Assembly: GCF_000166295.1 (NCBI RefSeq)
Contig: NC_017506.1
Span: 682,001 to 746,000 of the forward strand
Length of the DNA: 64,000 nucleotides
Direction: 5' to 3'
Source of the DNA: Marinobacter adhaerens HP15
GTDB lineage: Bacteria; Pseudomonadota; Gammaproteobacteria; Pseudomonadales; Oleiphilaceae
Positions 1-8,591 of this stretch are shown here, in pieces. The notes beneath the pieces were generated by a model. That model made no database searches, was not told the origin of the DNA, and saw only the letters and a program-made list of their open reading frames with translations. A program made the translations under genes and the position numbers. The first letter of the stretch is position 1. Every line of letters begins with the position of its first letter.

Positions 1-568
1 CCATGGCGCCGTCGATCAGCTGTGCGCTTATGACTTCGATTTCATCGAGTGGCCACGGATCTATGTTTGGTAGTACGCTGGCAACGGCACCGGAGGCGTA
101 GCGTGCAACATTTGCCGCCCGCTGGCCGCTGGATACGTTGTTAATCCCGGCATAGTTGCCGCTATCCTTGATCAGCCGGAACAGAGGCAAGCCCGCCGCC
201 GCTGATCGGGAAACAGCAGCGACGATGAACATCGGGCCCTTAATCACAAGCGTGGCATCGCTGACCATCAGATCACCAGAGGCCGTGACGAGATGAGGCC
301 GCCCGGAAGCGTCAAGGTCATAGGTCGGTCTTTTGGTGTCCTGCGGGGCGGCCAGGTGGTGTTGCCCTCTCGCACCCACGATGCGCCCAGCAGGCTCGCC
401 GGCATTGGCGGGGACGGTGCCCGCCAGGTCGGAAAACACGCTGCCTCCATCGCCCGGGTTAAAGACATCGCCATCAGAGCCGGCGGCATACCATCGGAGT
501 AGGTCATCGGGCGCATCAAGTGGGCGTCTGCCCCCATGGAAACGCCTTGCAGCAGTCGGAGCAGTCAT
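1..568 (-). CDS. Phage virion protein, probably tail-associated (3' end outside window)
   Basis: An open frame starts at ATG 568 and runs without a stop off the left edge (189 codons seen). It starts one base after the stop of the gene at 570-1268, so it belongs to the same late operon. The N-terminal part is rich in Gly, Asp and Pro (LDAPDDLLRWYAAGSDGD) and is followed by alternating hydrophobic stretches such as VIKGPMFIVAAVSRS, which resemble the lectin-like beta-sandwich of phage tail and adsorption proteins. That assignment is inference. No catalytic motif is visible. The shorter frame at 268-537 in another phase is a shadow. Confidence 0.6.
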   Translation of the reverse strand, partial: MTAPTAARRFHGGRRPLDAPDDLLRWYAAGSDGDVFNPGDGGSVFSDLAGTVPANAGEPAGRIVGARGQHHLAAPQDTKRPTYDLDASGRPHLVTASGDLMVSDATLVIKGPMFIVAAVSRSAAAGLPLFRLIKDSGNYAGINNVSSGQRAANVARYASGAVASVLPNIDPWPLDEIEVISAQLIDGAM

Positions 569-569
569 A

Positions 570-1268
570 TCAGTCCTGATCTACGTCGAGAGTGAAGTCG
601 AAGGTGATGCCAACGTTGGGCGCCGCCCAGGCGGCCGTGGTCTGGACCAGGCCTCGCAGATGCGTAACGCCCAGGGGGTCAAGATCAAACGGCGCGAACT
701 GCCGCGGACTAATCGGAGCTGTTTGATAAAGCAGCGGGCCTGAACCCGTGTTGCCACCTTGCCGGTTGCGCCAGCCGAGATCGGAGAAGCGGATGACAGC
801 GACCAACTGGGCCATTTGAGGGGCGGTTAAGTACAATGCAGCGTTGTCAGCAGGGTAAAGACCATCCCCATAAGGGATATCGCCTTGCGGCCTGAACAAA
901 AGCAGATCGAACTGAGGCAACGGGTTCAACGATCCTGATGCGGCTTCAAGCACGCATGTCGCGCCGCTTATCCGTCCAGATCCAGAAGGTTGCCTTGCAA
1001 CTTCAAAAACCAGCGGTGTCACTTCCGTGGCGGTCTGGCTATTAGCGATAAGGTCGCCCGCCGAATACGCGGTTAGGTCTCCGGGGCGAACGAACCCGGC
1101 CATTGGTCGCCGTGTAGTCCCACCAACACGACCCATGTGAGATGATCCACCTTGCACCGAAACCGGAAGCGGGTTTCCCTCGCTCACTGATCCGGCATCT
1201 TTAAGTAAATCGTCGATAGTTTTGACAGTTACGGGGGCGCCAGTGGCGTCCTTCACGATAATTGACAT
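570..1268 (-). CDS. Phage structural protein of unknown function
   Basis: A 232-residue protein with a good AAGGAG ribosome site just before ATG 1268. The N-terminus (SIIVKDATGAPVTVKTIDDLL) resembles short N-terminal modules seen in phage virion proteins; the rest is beta-rich with no motif I recognise and no membrane segment. It lies between the tail-fibre gene and another virion-type gene, so a role in the tail tip or adsorption apparatus is inferred from position only. Confidence 0.6.
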   Translation of the reverse strand: MSIIVKDATGAPVTVKTIDDLLKDAGSVSEGNPLPVSVQGGSSHMGRVGGTTRRPMAGFVRPGDLTAYSAGDLIANSQTATEVTPLVFEVARQPSGSGRISGATCVLEAASGSLNPLPQFDLLLFRPQGDIPYGDGLYPADNAALYLTAPQMAQLVAVIRFSDLGWRNRQGGNTGSGPLLYQTAPISPRQFAPFDLDPLGVTHLRGLVQTTAAWAAPNVGITFDFTLDVDQD

Positions 1269-1278
1269 GGTGGTCTCC

Positions 1279-2058
1279 TTATATCAACGGGGTGTACTGA
1301 CCGTTATCGGCAGTGATGAAGGACAGGGTATCGGCGTTATCACTGTGGTGGTGGATTAGAGCATCGACTAGTGCTTGGTTATGCTCCATCAAGGTATTGA
1401 GCAACGACATGGCCGCATCCAAGCTGTTTTGCATTGACGCTAGCCCTGATTCCAACTCCGCATTGGTCACGCCCAATCCGATAATAGAGCTCAGCCGATC
1501 AACGCCATCTGATTTATTTTTCAATGACCTAACTTCGTTGGATGATGCTCGATTAGCAATTTCATCAGCCCAGGACGAAGTGGTGTATCGGGCCACTTCT
1601 ACCTCAGACCCTCCGACTCCGCCTCCATCATTTCGGTAGCGGATCGCTTCTAATCCGTTGGGTGATATCACTGTGAACTGTTCGCCATCCTGCGTGTTTA
1701 ACAATCCGTCAGAGACAGTTTCGTATACTTCAGCATTAATAAATGCTGCATCCCTGGCCGCTTCGGCCCTGTCCGCATTTTCGTTGATCGCTTCGAGCGC
1801 TTCGGACGCATCCAGGAACTGAATCTGAATAGTGCTATCTCGTCCGGCGCTAGAAACACGGAGATCATAGACGCCATCAGGCGCGGAAACCTGGAAAAGC
1901 CCGTTCTGATCCGCCTGAAATGGATTCGGCACAGCACTACCAGAGGCGTCTTTGAGCCCGGTTACCAAAGTTGTTGTTCCGGTCTCGTAGAGATAAATGT
2001 GGGCCCCGGGTATAACCTCCCCACTATTGTCCTGCGCGTAATAACTCTTCAGTTCCAT
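1279..2058 (-). CDS. Tail fibre protein
   Basis: A 259-residue protein directly after the gpI-like baseplate gene, where P2-type phages carry the fibre gene H. Residues 1-80 form a compact beta-rich attachment module (AQDNSGEVIPGAHIYLYETGT, later FQADQNGLFQVSAPDGVYDLRV) common at the N-terminus of tail fibres. Residues about 88-105 are an Ala/Asn/Arg/Glu-rich helical stretch (ENADRAEAARDAAF) typical of trimeric fibre shafts, and a second helix (about 205-235) ends in a His-rich segment. It should carry host-receptor binding; the two genes downstream may be its partners. The fibre is short, so receptor binding may be shared with them. Confidence 0.75.
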   Translation of the reverse strand: MELKSYYAQDNSGEVIPGAHIYLYETGTTTLVTGLKDASGSAVPNPFQADQNGLFQVSAPDGVYDLRVSSAGRDSTIQIQFLDASEALEAINENADRAEAARDAAFINAEVYETVSDGLLNTQDGEQFTVISPNGLEAIRYRNDGGGVGGSEVEVARYTTSSWADEIANRASSNEVRSLKNKSDGVDRLSSIIGLGVTNAELESGLASMQNSLDAAMSLLNTLMEHNQALVDALIHHHSDNADTLSFITADNGQYTPLI

Positions 2059-2060
2059 GA

Positions 2061-2636
2061 TTACCCCACAACAAAGGCCAGCTCGTTGGTCACGATCGGT
2101 CTGGCGTCGAATTGGTTAACGGTGATCTGTTCGCCCAGGTTGGCAGCGGTAGCCACCCGCGCCCTGGATCGGGTCGTGGTCCGGACCAGCACTCTATCCA
2201 GGTGCGAGCGCAAACTTTTCAGTCGCTCGACGATCGTCAGCACCTGGTCAATGCCCACGTTGGTGACCGGGGTCTGTTCGGACTCCAGCCAGATCCGGAA
2301 GGTGTAGGGCTCGCCGGCGGGTACCTGGTTGAACCACTCCTGGATGCGGAGGTCGATGCCGAGGCTGGCGAGGGCTTCGCGGACGGCGCCGATGGTGCCT
2401 TTGTGCTGCTGGACGGCGATGGCGGTGCGGATGGTTTCGCGCTTTTGCAGCTCGCTCCAGTCTTCGTTCCAGTCTTCCACGCTGAAGGCCCAGGCCAGCC
2501 AGGGCAGGACGTTGGTCGGGCAGGTGGCCGGGTCCCAGATCTCGCGAATGGTGATGGGCACGTTCTGGATGTCGCCGGCGGCCTCGGCGATGGCGCGTTC
2601 CAGTTCAGTGGCGTTGGGTGGCAGCAGGTCAGACAT
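2061..2636 (-). CDS. Baseplate protein, P2 gpI family (tail protein I)
   Basis: A 191-residue protein whose N-terminus (LLPPNATELERAIAEA) and central segment (LPWLAWAFSVEDWNEDW, then IAVQQHKGTIGAVREAL) are hallmarks of the P2 gpI tail-protein family. gpI sits at the baseplate edge and links J and W to the fibres of contractile tails. The start overlaps the end of the gpJ-like gene by 8 bases and the stop is 2 bases before the fibre gene, matching the P2 order V-W-J-I-fibre. Confidence 0.88.
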   Translation of the reverse strand: MSDLLPPNATELERAIAEAAGDIQNVPITIREIWDPATCPTNVLPWLAWAFSVEDWNEDWSELQKRETIRTAIAVQQHKGTIGAVREALASLGIDLRIQEWFNQVPAGEPYTFRIWLESEQTPVTNVGIDQVLTIVERLKSLRSHLDRVLVRTTTRSRARVATAANLGEQITVNQFDARPIVTNELAFVVG

Positions 2637-3549
2637 CGGTGCCTCCCACGGTGACGGTGACGCCGGTGCAGTACGCGGCCTCGCCGTCGCCGATCACGAT
2701 GGTGGCGGCCGGGCTGGTGAGGGTTACGTTTTGCACGCCGGCCTGGTGCAGGGCGGCGTAGAGTCCGGAGAGGGTGATGTCGTAGCCGATGCGGTGCTGG
2801 TTGGCCACGTAGTCGGTGATCGCATCCTCGGCGGACTGGCGCACCACTTCGGCATCCGGGCCGGAGAAGACGGTGAGTTCGGCGACCACGCTGTATTCGG
2901 TCACGGCCACGGATTGTACGTTGACCTGGTCGGTCATCGGGCGGATGTCGTCGGCATTCACGGCGCTGTCCACTGCCGTCTGCAGCTCGGATGAGGCGGT
3001 TCCGTTGCCCTCGCGGGAGAGCACGTAGACGGTGACCTGACCCGGCGAGGGGCTGACGGCCTGGGCGTCTTTAACGTTGGCATCGGCGCTGAGGGCATGG
3101 AAGACGTAGCTACCGCGGCTGCCAGCTGTGGTATAGCCCTCCGGAGAGAGCTGGATCCGGCGGCGGAAATCAGTATCGCTTTCATAGGTCGGCGGTACCG
3201 GAGGCACGGCTTCGGGGTCGCCCTGGTCGATCACTTGGCGGAACACGTTGTAGTTCGCGCCGATCTGGTCCAGGTCGTCGTCTTTGGCGTAGGCGAGCAT
3301 CACGCCCCGGGCGGCCTCGTTCACCCGCTGGCGCCAGACGAGCTCCTGATAGGCGTTTTCCTGGAGGAGCTTGGTCATGGGCTCGGACTCCAGTTCCAGG
3401 GTGGCTTCGATCTCGGCTTGTTCTTCGCCATCGAACAGGGCGAGCAGGGCGGACTTGCGCTGTTCGAAGATGGTTTCGAAGTCCAGGGGTTCGACGACGT
3501 TGGGCGCAGGGAGCTGGGAAAGATCGACTGCGGAAAATTCGCCCGCCAT
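2629..3549 (-). CDS. Baseplate wedge protein, P2 gpJ family
   Basis: A 306-residue protein of the gpJ/Mu gp47 baseplate family. Visible family features are the N-terminal Glu/Leu-rich helix (residues about 25-60), the WRQRVNEAARGVMLAYAKDDDLDQIGA-like segment near 72-98 (split here as WRQRVNEAAR and DDDLDQIGA), and the FRRRIQLSPEGYTTAGSRGSY-type motif near 129-148. It builds the wedge of the contractile-tail baseplate. It overlaps the gpW-like gene by one base and gpI by 8 bases, indicating translational coupling. Confidence 0.9.
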   Translation of the reverse strand: MAGEFSAVDLSQLPAPNVVEPLDFETIFEQRKSALLALFDGEEQAEIEATLELESEPMTKLLQENAYQELVWRQRVNEAARGVMLAYAKDDDLDQIGANYNVFRQVIDQGDPEAVPPVPPTYESDTDFRRRIQLSPEGYTTAGSRGSYVFHALSADANVKDAQAVSPSPGQVTVYVLSREGNGTASSELQTAVDSAVNADDIRPMTDQVNVQSVAVTEYSVVAELTVFSGPDAEVVRQSAEDAITDYVANQHRIGYDITLSGLYAALHQAGVQNVTLTSPAATIVIGDGEAAYCTGVTVTVGGTDV

Positions 3550-3887
3550 TAAGTCACCTCAATGCCGTCAAGGTTGATGGTTTCACCGCTCGGGATGTAA
3601 TCGCCGGTGAGGCTGAGCAAGATCTGACCCGGCTTGGCTTCAGCGGCTTTGACGCTGGTGAGCCTGAAACGAGGCTCCCACTGGGCAAGGGCCTCAGCAG
3701 TCGCAGCGTAGAGTTCCAGGAGCGTTGCTCGGTTCATCGGAGAATCCACCAGCTCATAAATTCGGGACCCGTAATCCCGGCGCATGACTCGGCTGCCGAT
3801 CGGAGTCGTCAGAATGTCTCTGATCGATTGGCGCAGGTGATTGATGCCCTGCAGGGTTTTTCCGGTCGCGGAGTCGGTGCCTTTCAT
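3549..3887 (-). CDS. Baseplate protein, P2 gpW / T4 gp25 family
   Basis: A 112-residue protein with the gp25-type signature: ITTPIGSRVMRRDYGSRI-like motif (here LTTPIGSRVMRRDYGSRI, residues about 26-43) followed by the Tyr/Leu-rich helix and the C-terminal GEXXNLDGIEV strand. This lysozyme-fold protein nucleates sheath assembly at the baseplate. The gap of 51 bases before it (3888-3938) contains one copy of an 18-base late-operon repeat (3919-3936). Confidence 0.92.
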   Translation of the reverse strand: MKGTDSATGKTLQGINHLRQSIRDILTTPIGSRVMRRDYGSRIYELVDSPMNRATLLELYAATAEALAQWEPRFRLTSVKAAEAKPGQILLSLTGDYIPSGETINLDGIEVT

Positions 3888-3918
3888 GCCAATGATGTTC
3901 GGCCAATCAGGTAGGCCG

Positions 3919-3936
3919 CTCCGCTGGCAGTGGTTC
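3919..3936 (-). repeat. Late-operon 18-base repeat, copy A (intergenic)
   Basis: CTCCGCTGGCAGTGGTTC on the plus strand, lying 3 bases beyond the gpV stop codon on the coding strand. The same 18 bases occur at 7947-7964 inside the protease-capsid gene and at 10757-10774 inside the terminase gene, always in the same orientation. It is an imperfect odd-length palindrome centred on CTGGCAG. Confidence 0.75.
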
Positions 3937-3938
3937 TT

Positions 3939-4724
3939 TTAGTTTGGCGGTCCAGTCGTGCCGCCACTGTCACCCGGATGGGTGTGGCTCTTGAGGCTGG
4001 TGCCATCAGCGGTGACATCCCCACCGGTCACATCGAGGGTGCCCTGAATATCGAAGTCACCCTGTAGTGACGCGCCCGATCCGGCACCGCCAGCGCCTGG
4101 GGCTGCTACCAATGCGCCGGCCAGATTGAGGGTTCCGTTGATATTTACCGTGCCGTTGATCGTCACGGTTGGGCTGGTGATTTCGGCGCTGGCCGCTACG
4201 TCAGCGGTCATGCTTCCTGCAACCGTCGCCTCTACGTTGCCGGTGATATCCGCCAGCACGTTCCCACTCGCAGCTTCAACTTCAATCGAGGTGCCGCCGG
4301 AGAACTGCAGGCTGTACTTCCCGGCGCTGGCGTCGTACTCGATCACCGTTCCGTCTGGATAGGTGGTGCGGTCGATGCTGGCTGACCGGTCGTAGTCCTT
4401 GGTGGTGCCGTCCTGGTACTTCACTCGGTGCAGGGCTTTCCTGTTTCCCGGTGCGGGGTAGGCCAGCTGGTTAATACTGCCAATCACAACGGCCTGGTTC
4501 AGCTCGCCATTCGGAGCCAGTAGTATCACCTGCTCCCCGGGCTCAAGTGCCCACCAGTCGGAATCCGGGCCGGCCCGGTTGGTCCGCCAGCGAAGCCAGT
4601 CGGTCAGAATTCCCCCGGATCTAACACGAACGAGAGCGCCAGTTTCGTCCAGCTGATCGACCACGCCGAAGCGGATCACATTGGCCAGCCGGCGCTCGAT
4701 GTCGGAAAGGGCCCAGTTATCCAT
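3939..4724 (-). CDS. Baseplate spike protein, P2 gpV family
   Basis: A 261-residue protein of the contractile-tail spike family. The N-terminal OB-type domain (residues about 1-90; IRFGVVDQLDETGALVRVRSG) is followed by a gp5-like repetitive beta-helix (residues about 150-235) with many short Val/Thr/Gly repeats such as ANVLADITGNVEATVAGS-type alternation, and a C-terminal tail ending SHTHPGDSGGTTGPPN. His-x-His near the tip is where P2-type spikes bind a metal ion. The protein pierces the outer membrane during infection. Its ATG overlaps the stop of the upstream gene by one base. Confidence 0.9.
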   Translation of the reverse strand: MDNWALSDIERRLANVIRFGVVDQLDETGALVRVRSGGILTDWLRWRTNRAGPDSDWWALEPGEQVILLAPNGELNQAVVIGSINQLAYPAPGNRKALHRVKYQDGTTKDYDRSASIDRTTYPDGTVIEYDASAGKYSLQFSGGTSIEVEAASGNVLADITGNVEATVAGSMTADVAASAEITSPTVTINGTVNINGTLNLAGALVAAPGAGGAGSGASLQGDFDIQGTLDVTGGDVTADGTSLKSHTHPGDSGGTTGPPN

Positions 4725-5284
4725 CAGGAGCCTCCCGGCACAATCTGCACGTAGTCATCCACATGGTCCGGACCCACTTCCGGGGAGTAACCGACATAGA
4801 CCTCAGAGATCAACGTGTCATCGCCCTTCCAGATGGAGGTACCCAGGTGCACTTCCTGTTCCCACTCCACGGTCCAGACCTCGTATTCATCGAGGTGTTC
4901 GGCGTTCCGGCCCATGCCTGCAATCTCATCCGGTGAGGCAGCAATGAACTGAGCGGGCCCGACTGGCAAGCCCCAGCGCTGATTATGCAGAAACGCAGAG
5001 AACGAACCGGCCAGCTTGCGGATCTCACGCTTTGCCTGTGCAGTCCGAAATCCAATAATCAGGTGGGCCTCGAAACGGGCCGTGATCGCCAGCTGCTCCG
5101 TGCCGGGGTCCATTCCGCCACGATCCCAGCTGGTCAGCTCAATAAAGCAGGCCGGGGCCGGAAACCGGGAGCGCTCCTGCTCATAGTCATCGACGGTTTG
5201 CAGCGAAGGGAACTGTGCGGCGATGGAATCGATGATCGCCTGGTGCAGGTTACTGAGGTCTATTTCCGTTTCTGCGTTCGCCAT
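4724..5284 (-). CDS. Phage tail protein, possible tail terminator
   Basis: A 186-residue protein between the minor tail protein Z-like gene and the gpV-like spike gene. It shows a short N-terminal helix (DLSNLHQAIIDSIAAQFPSL), then a mixed alpha/beta core with FEAHLIIGFRTAQAKREIRKLA, a pattern like small tail-terminator proteins (lambda gpU type). No clear family match can be asserted from reading alone. It overlaps the gpZ-like gene by 25 bases, so it is translationally coupled to it. Confidence 0.6.
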   Translation of the reverse strand: MANAETEIDLSNLHQAIIDSIAAQFPSLQTVDDYEQERSRFPAPACFIELTSWDRGGMDPGTEQLAITARFEAHLIIGFRTAQAKREIRKLAGSFSAFLHNQRWGLPVGPAQFIAASPDEIAGMGRNAEHLDEYEVWTVEWEQEVHLGTSIWKGDDTLISEVYVGYSPEVGPDHVDDYVQIVPGGS

Positions 5285-5802
5285 TCCAGCTCTCTCTCGA
5301 ATACGGTCAGGAAACGTTTATCGAAGGCTGCCGTGCCCAGCAGTTCGTCCTCGATCCAGACGTTTGCCTTATCCTGAATCGGCACGGTCTGCTTCTCGAT
5401 CGGGAGCCGTTCCTTGCCTACGCGCTTGAACACCTTGCGGTTGGCCCCGCGGGCCTGGGCAATGAATGCCCCGGGCACACGTCGACGGCCGGCGCTGACA
5501 CCGGTGTTGGTTTGCCTTGGGGAGAGGTCCATGTAATCGATCGGATCGAGGCCATACCAGACAGTGATTTCTGTCTTGTTGCCTTTGGTCTTCACGCGAA
5601 AGGATTTCAGGCGACGGCGGAGAGCCTTCTGTTTGATGTCGAGCTCCCGGGACAATCCCCGGGCGGATTGGGTGCGGAGCCAGCGGCCCATCTTTCCGAG
5701 CGTGCTCCGGAGTGCCTGACGAACTTCCGTGTCGGTCGCCTGCAGATCCAGCTGAAGCTGGTTCATGCGGTCGGCGTGAATCTCCAGATCGATGAAACTC
5801 AT
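5260..5802 (-). CDS. Minor tail protein Z-like (tail completion)
   Basis: A 180-residue basic protein with the gpZ pattern: N-terminal helix, then LGKMGRWLRTQSARGLSRELDI and LRRRLKSFRV (residues about 34-70), followed by a beta core with the PGAFIAQ motif near 110. In lambda, gpZ-family proteins prepare tails for joining to heads. Position immediately after the FII-like head-tail connector gene agrees with the lambda order FII-Z. Confidence 0.75.
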   Translation of the reverse strand: MSFIDLEIHADRMNQLQLDLQATDTEVRQALRSTLGKMGRWLRTQSARGLSRELDIKQKALRRRLKSFRVKTKGNKTEITVWYGLDPIDYMDLSPRQTNTGVSAGRRRVPGAFIAQARGANRKVFKRVGKERLPIEKQTVPIQDKANVWIEDELLGTAAFDKRFLTVFERELEWRTQKRK

Positions 5803-5803
5803 A

Positions 5804-6115
5804 CTATCGCTCGGCCAAATCCAGTGTGGCCATGCCGGTTCCGTCTGGTTGGGGGCCAGTCAGAATGTCGTAGCCCTTGCCGTCGATCGTGATGATGTCG
5901 CCCCGGGTAACACCGGCGAAGTCCGCCAGCTTGCCTAATCCTCGAGGACGACTGACGTCCATTTCGTACTCGCCGATCTGGGCATTCAGATACGGATCAT
6001 CGAAGATCAGAGACACCGTTCGGGTGCCACCGGCCTGGAACTCGATAACCCCGGACACGGCAAATTCCTCCGTGTCCAGGAAATCATCGAGGTCTTCCCA
6101 ACCGAGAGCCGGCAT
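5804..6115 (-). CDS. Head-tail joining protein, lambda gpFII-like
   Basis: A 103-residue acidic beta-rich protein. Its size, the pattern of short strands (AVSGVIEFQAGGTRTVSLIFDD, then TIDGKGYDILTGP) and its place between capsid and gpZ-like genes match the small FII-type connector that lets tails dock on filled heads. It overlaps the upstream gene by one base. Confidence 0.72.
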   Translation of the reverse strand: MPALGWEDLDDFLDTEEFAVSGVIEFQAGGTRTVSLIFDDPYLNAQIGEYEMDVSRPRGLGKLADFAGVTRGDIITIDGKGYDILTGPQPDGTGMATLDLAER

Positions 6116-6414
6116 CAGTCTTCTTCAGACTCCAATTTCTCGATGGCCGCGACCAGATCCGCCTTCTTCATGTCGGCCGCGCCTTCGATATCGTACTCCT
6201 TGGCCACGTCGCGCAGCTCGGCAACGGTGAGGTCCTTCAGGGCCGGGGCTTCTGCGCCGTCTTCTTCAGCCTCAACCTTCTTGGCCTTTCCTCGACGAAT
6301 CAGGTTCAGAGCGTCAGCCTCGGGAACACCGTGGACGATCTTGTCCTTAGTAATCATTTCCCCCTTCACGAAGAACGCGCTGGTGCACTGGAGGCTGATG
6401 GTTTTCTTACTCAT
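6115..6414 (-). CDS. Small acidic head protein with SAP/Rho-N-like C-terminus
   Basis: A 99-residue protein when started at ATG 6414 (MSKKTISL); an in-frame ATG at 6459 would add 15 residues. The C-terminal 40 residues (LKDLTVAELRDVAKEYDI, then MKKADLVAAIEKLE) form the two-helix pattern of SAP/HeH/Rho-N domains, which bind nucleic acid or proteins. It occupies the lambda FI position between the capsid and FII-like genes. Function is inferred from position only. Confidence 0.65.
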   Translation of the reverse strand: MSKKTISLQCTSAFFVKGEMITKDKIVHGVPEADALNLIRRGKAKKVEAEEDGAEAPALKDLTVAELRDVAKEYDIEGAADMKKADLVAAIEKLESEED

Positions 6415-6488
6415 GGGACTGTCCTCATGTTTTGAGAAGTCTGAGAAAGAAGCCCGCACAACGCGGGCCTCTATTCACTTACTGCCAA

Positions 6489-8591
6489 TTAGGTGGAGTC
6501 GCGGCCCAGGCAGAAGGACTCAACCCGGCGAACGGCCATGTCGACATCCTGGAACACCACCAGTCGGGTGCCGCCAGACTTGGACAGGCTGTAGGGGTCA
6601 ACGGTCAGATCCAGACCGCCCCACATGCCGATGATCAGGTCGGCGAAGTTCCCGAAGAACAGGTCGCCTGCCTGGATCTGGTTGGTTACCTCAGACCGGT
6701 AGCCGTTCACCGTGTTGCCCGGCTCCCAGATCGGGCTGCCGTTGGTGCTGCTGAACTTCTCGGTGGTCTTGAAGTGGCCACGCATACCGCTGTTCATGAC
6801 GTAGGCCATGCTGTTCACATCGGCGTTGTCGGCAGCGATCTCACTTTCCATCTGCACCACTTCGGAATAGGTGGGGAGAACGCCGGTTCCGCCAGAGGTG
6901 GCGCCCGCAAAGTCCACGGCGTTGATGCCGGAGACGTTGGCGATACCAGTGGGCTCGTCACCGCCAGCACCGTAGAAACCGGCCAGATCAATCGCCAGAG
7001 CGATGGCAGCGGCCAGGTCACGTCGGACGATGGCTTCAGCGTCCGGGGTGGACTGCAGCATCAGCCGGCGAGTGATGTCGGTGAATGCCGCCACACTCTT
7101 CGGAGTGAGCCCGATCTGACCGATGGTCGGGGTGCCCTCGGTGGCATCGACACCTTCACCAACCCAGTACGCGGTTGCACCGCCGGTCTGTTTCGGGATG
7201 TCGACGTTACCCACCAGGCCAGTCATCTGCGTTGCCAGGCGCATCAGGGTGGTGCGGTTGCGCAGCATGTCGATGAAGCTGCCGGCCATGTACTGGGTGT
7301 CAACGATGTTGGAGCCGGACTGTGCACCGGTCGGGGTATCAGCCGCACCGCCAGCGTTGAACGCACGAGACAGCACGTCATCCGGAACCAGAATGCCACG
7401 GGCTTCTTTGCCATACTGGCGCTGGGCTTCCTGAGAAAGCTCAATCTCGAACGCCGCTTCTTCCTGGGCCCGCTTGTCGGTCGGATTGGTCAGGGCGCGT
7501 ACCACCTTCATCATGGAGTAGCGCTGCAGCTCCTTGTCGGTCAGACCGATCTGGGCTGAGCGGGATTCCTGCTGGTCGCCCTGATCGTTCAGGCTCTTGG
7601 AGCGGTGCTGGGACATCTCATCCAGCAGGGCCCGCTGAAACTCTTCCGGAGACTTGCCCTCGGAGACGAACTTGCCGGCCAGGTCCATGTTTTCGTACTG
7701 GCGGCCCATGTCCATGATGGCTTTCACGCGGGTCTGCTCTTGCTGCTTGCCCGCATCGCGTGCTTCAGCGTGAGCCTTGCCGGCCCGCTCGATGACTTCC
7801 AGGACTTCCAGAATCTTGCCCTGGTCGTCTACCTTGGCGCGTACAAGGTTGCCCTTGTCGTCGCGGAGAATCTTTTCCATATCGCTGCCTCGTTCATTTG
7901 GCTTTGCAGAAGATTTACTGGGAGTATCTGAGTCAGCCTCTTTTCCCTCCGCTGGCAGTGGTTCCTTTGAGCGGCCAACGCCCACAGAAACATCCGCCGG
8001 AACGGAAACAATGCTGATTTCATGGGGCTCCCAATCAATGACGCGCACCATGTCCGCCAGCCCAGAACGCTCTTCGACCTCAACCTTATTGATCGAATAG
8101 CCCACGGATACGTGGCGACGGATGCCGTCAACAATGTCCTGCCACACCTCAGAAGCACGCGCTCCACGCCCGAAGCGCACCACAGCCCGGCCTTTCCGGT
8201 CTGCTCCCAACGTGACGGACTCAACAACGCCCACCTGGTCATTCCAGTCATGGTTCACCAGTACAGCGGCGCCGTCTTCAAGGCGCTCGGTTCGCATTGC
8301 GCCTTCCGAATGATCCAGCACCTCGATGCCAAACCACCGTTCCACTTCGGCTTCACTGGAGAACGCCAGCTCCACCGTTCGTTTTTGCTCATCCAACGCC
8401 CGGACTTCGGAGACAACCAGGTCCCGGCGCAGGCTTTCAGATTTCAGTTTCCGCAGCTGCTCCTCGGTAACGCTTCGAGTCTGCAGGCTGCCGATCAGTG
8501 CTTTTCGCTTGTCGACAGGTGCAGCGGCTACAGGCTCGGGAGCCTGATTGGTCGGCTGCAGCTGCCGGTTACGATTGCTCTGCTTCTCCAT
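6489..8591 (-). CDS. Fused prohead protease and HK97-type major capsid protein
   Basis: A 700-residue protein joining two head proteins usually made separately. Residues about 55-205 are an HK97-type prohead protease with His114 (LVNHDW) and Ser162 (HVSVGY) as likely catalytic residues, followed by WEPHEISIVSVPAD. A low-complexity linker (about 205-237) contains the late-operon repeat coding for EPLPAEG. From about 238 the HK97-fold capsid follows, with a helical delta region to about 330 and the conserved capsid core ending in RLVVFQDVDMAVRR. ATG 7880 (residue 238) has GAGG eight bases upstream, so free capsid could also be made from an internal start. It overlaps the portal gene by 23 bases. 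Confidence 0.9.
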   Translation of the reverse strand: MEKQSNRNRQLQPTNQAPEPVAAAPVDKRKALIGSLQTRSVTEEQLRKLKSESLRRDLVVSEVRALDEQKRTVELAFSSEAEVERWFGIEVLDHSEGAMRTERLEDGAAVLVNHDWNDQVGVVESVTLGADRKGRAVVRFGRGARASEVWQDIVDGIRRHVSVGYSINKVEVEERSGLADMVRVIDWEPHEISIVSVPADVSVGVGRSKEPLPAEGKEADSDTPSKSSAKPNERGSDMEKILRDDKGNLVRAKVDDQGKILEVLEVIERAGKAHAEARDAGKQQEQTRVKAIMDMGRQYENMDLAGKFVSEGKSPEEFQRALLDEMSQHRSKSLNDQGDQQESRSAQIGLTDKELQRYSMMKVVRALTNPTDKRAQEEAAFEIELSQEAQRQYGKEARGILVPDDVLSRAFNAGGAADTPTGAQSGSNIVDTQYMAGSFIDMLRNRTTLMRLATQMTGLVGNVDIPKQTGGATAYWVGEGVDATEGTPTIGQIGLTPKSVAAFTDITRRLMLQSTPDAEAIVRRDLAAAIALAIDLAGFYGAGGDEPTGIANVSGINAVDFAGATSGGTGVLPTYSEVVQMESEIAADNADVNSMAYVMNSGMRGHFKTTEKFSSTNGSPIWEPGNTVNGYRSEVTNQIQAGDLFFGNFADLIIGMWGGLDLTVDPYSLSKSGGTRLVVFQDVDMAVRRVESFCLGRDST
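7947..7964 (-). repeat. Late-operon 18-base repeat, copy B (in protease-capsid linker)
   Basis: Identical 18 bases to copy A. Together with copy C it extends to a shared 22-base stretch (7945-7966). Here it is read as EPLPAEG in the linker between protease and capsid domains. Confidence 0.8.

Noticed and set aside
6432..7559. 375-residue plus-strand frame
   Set aside because: Lies wholly over the clear protease-capsid gene; typical antisense shadow of a GC-rich gene.
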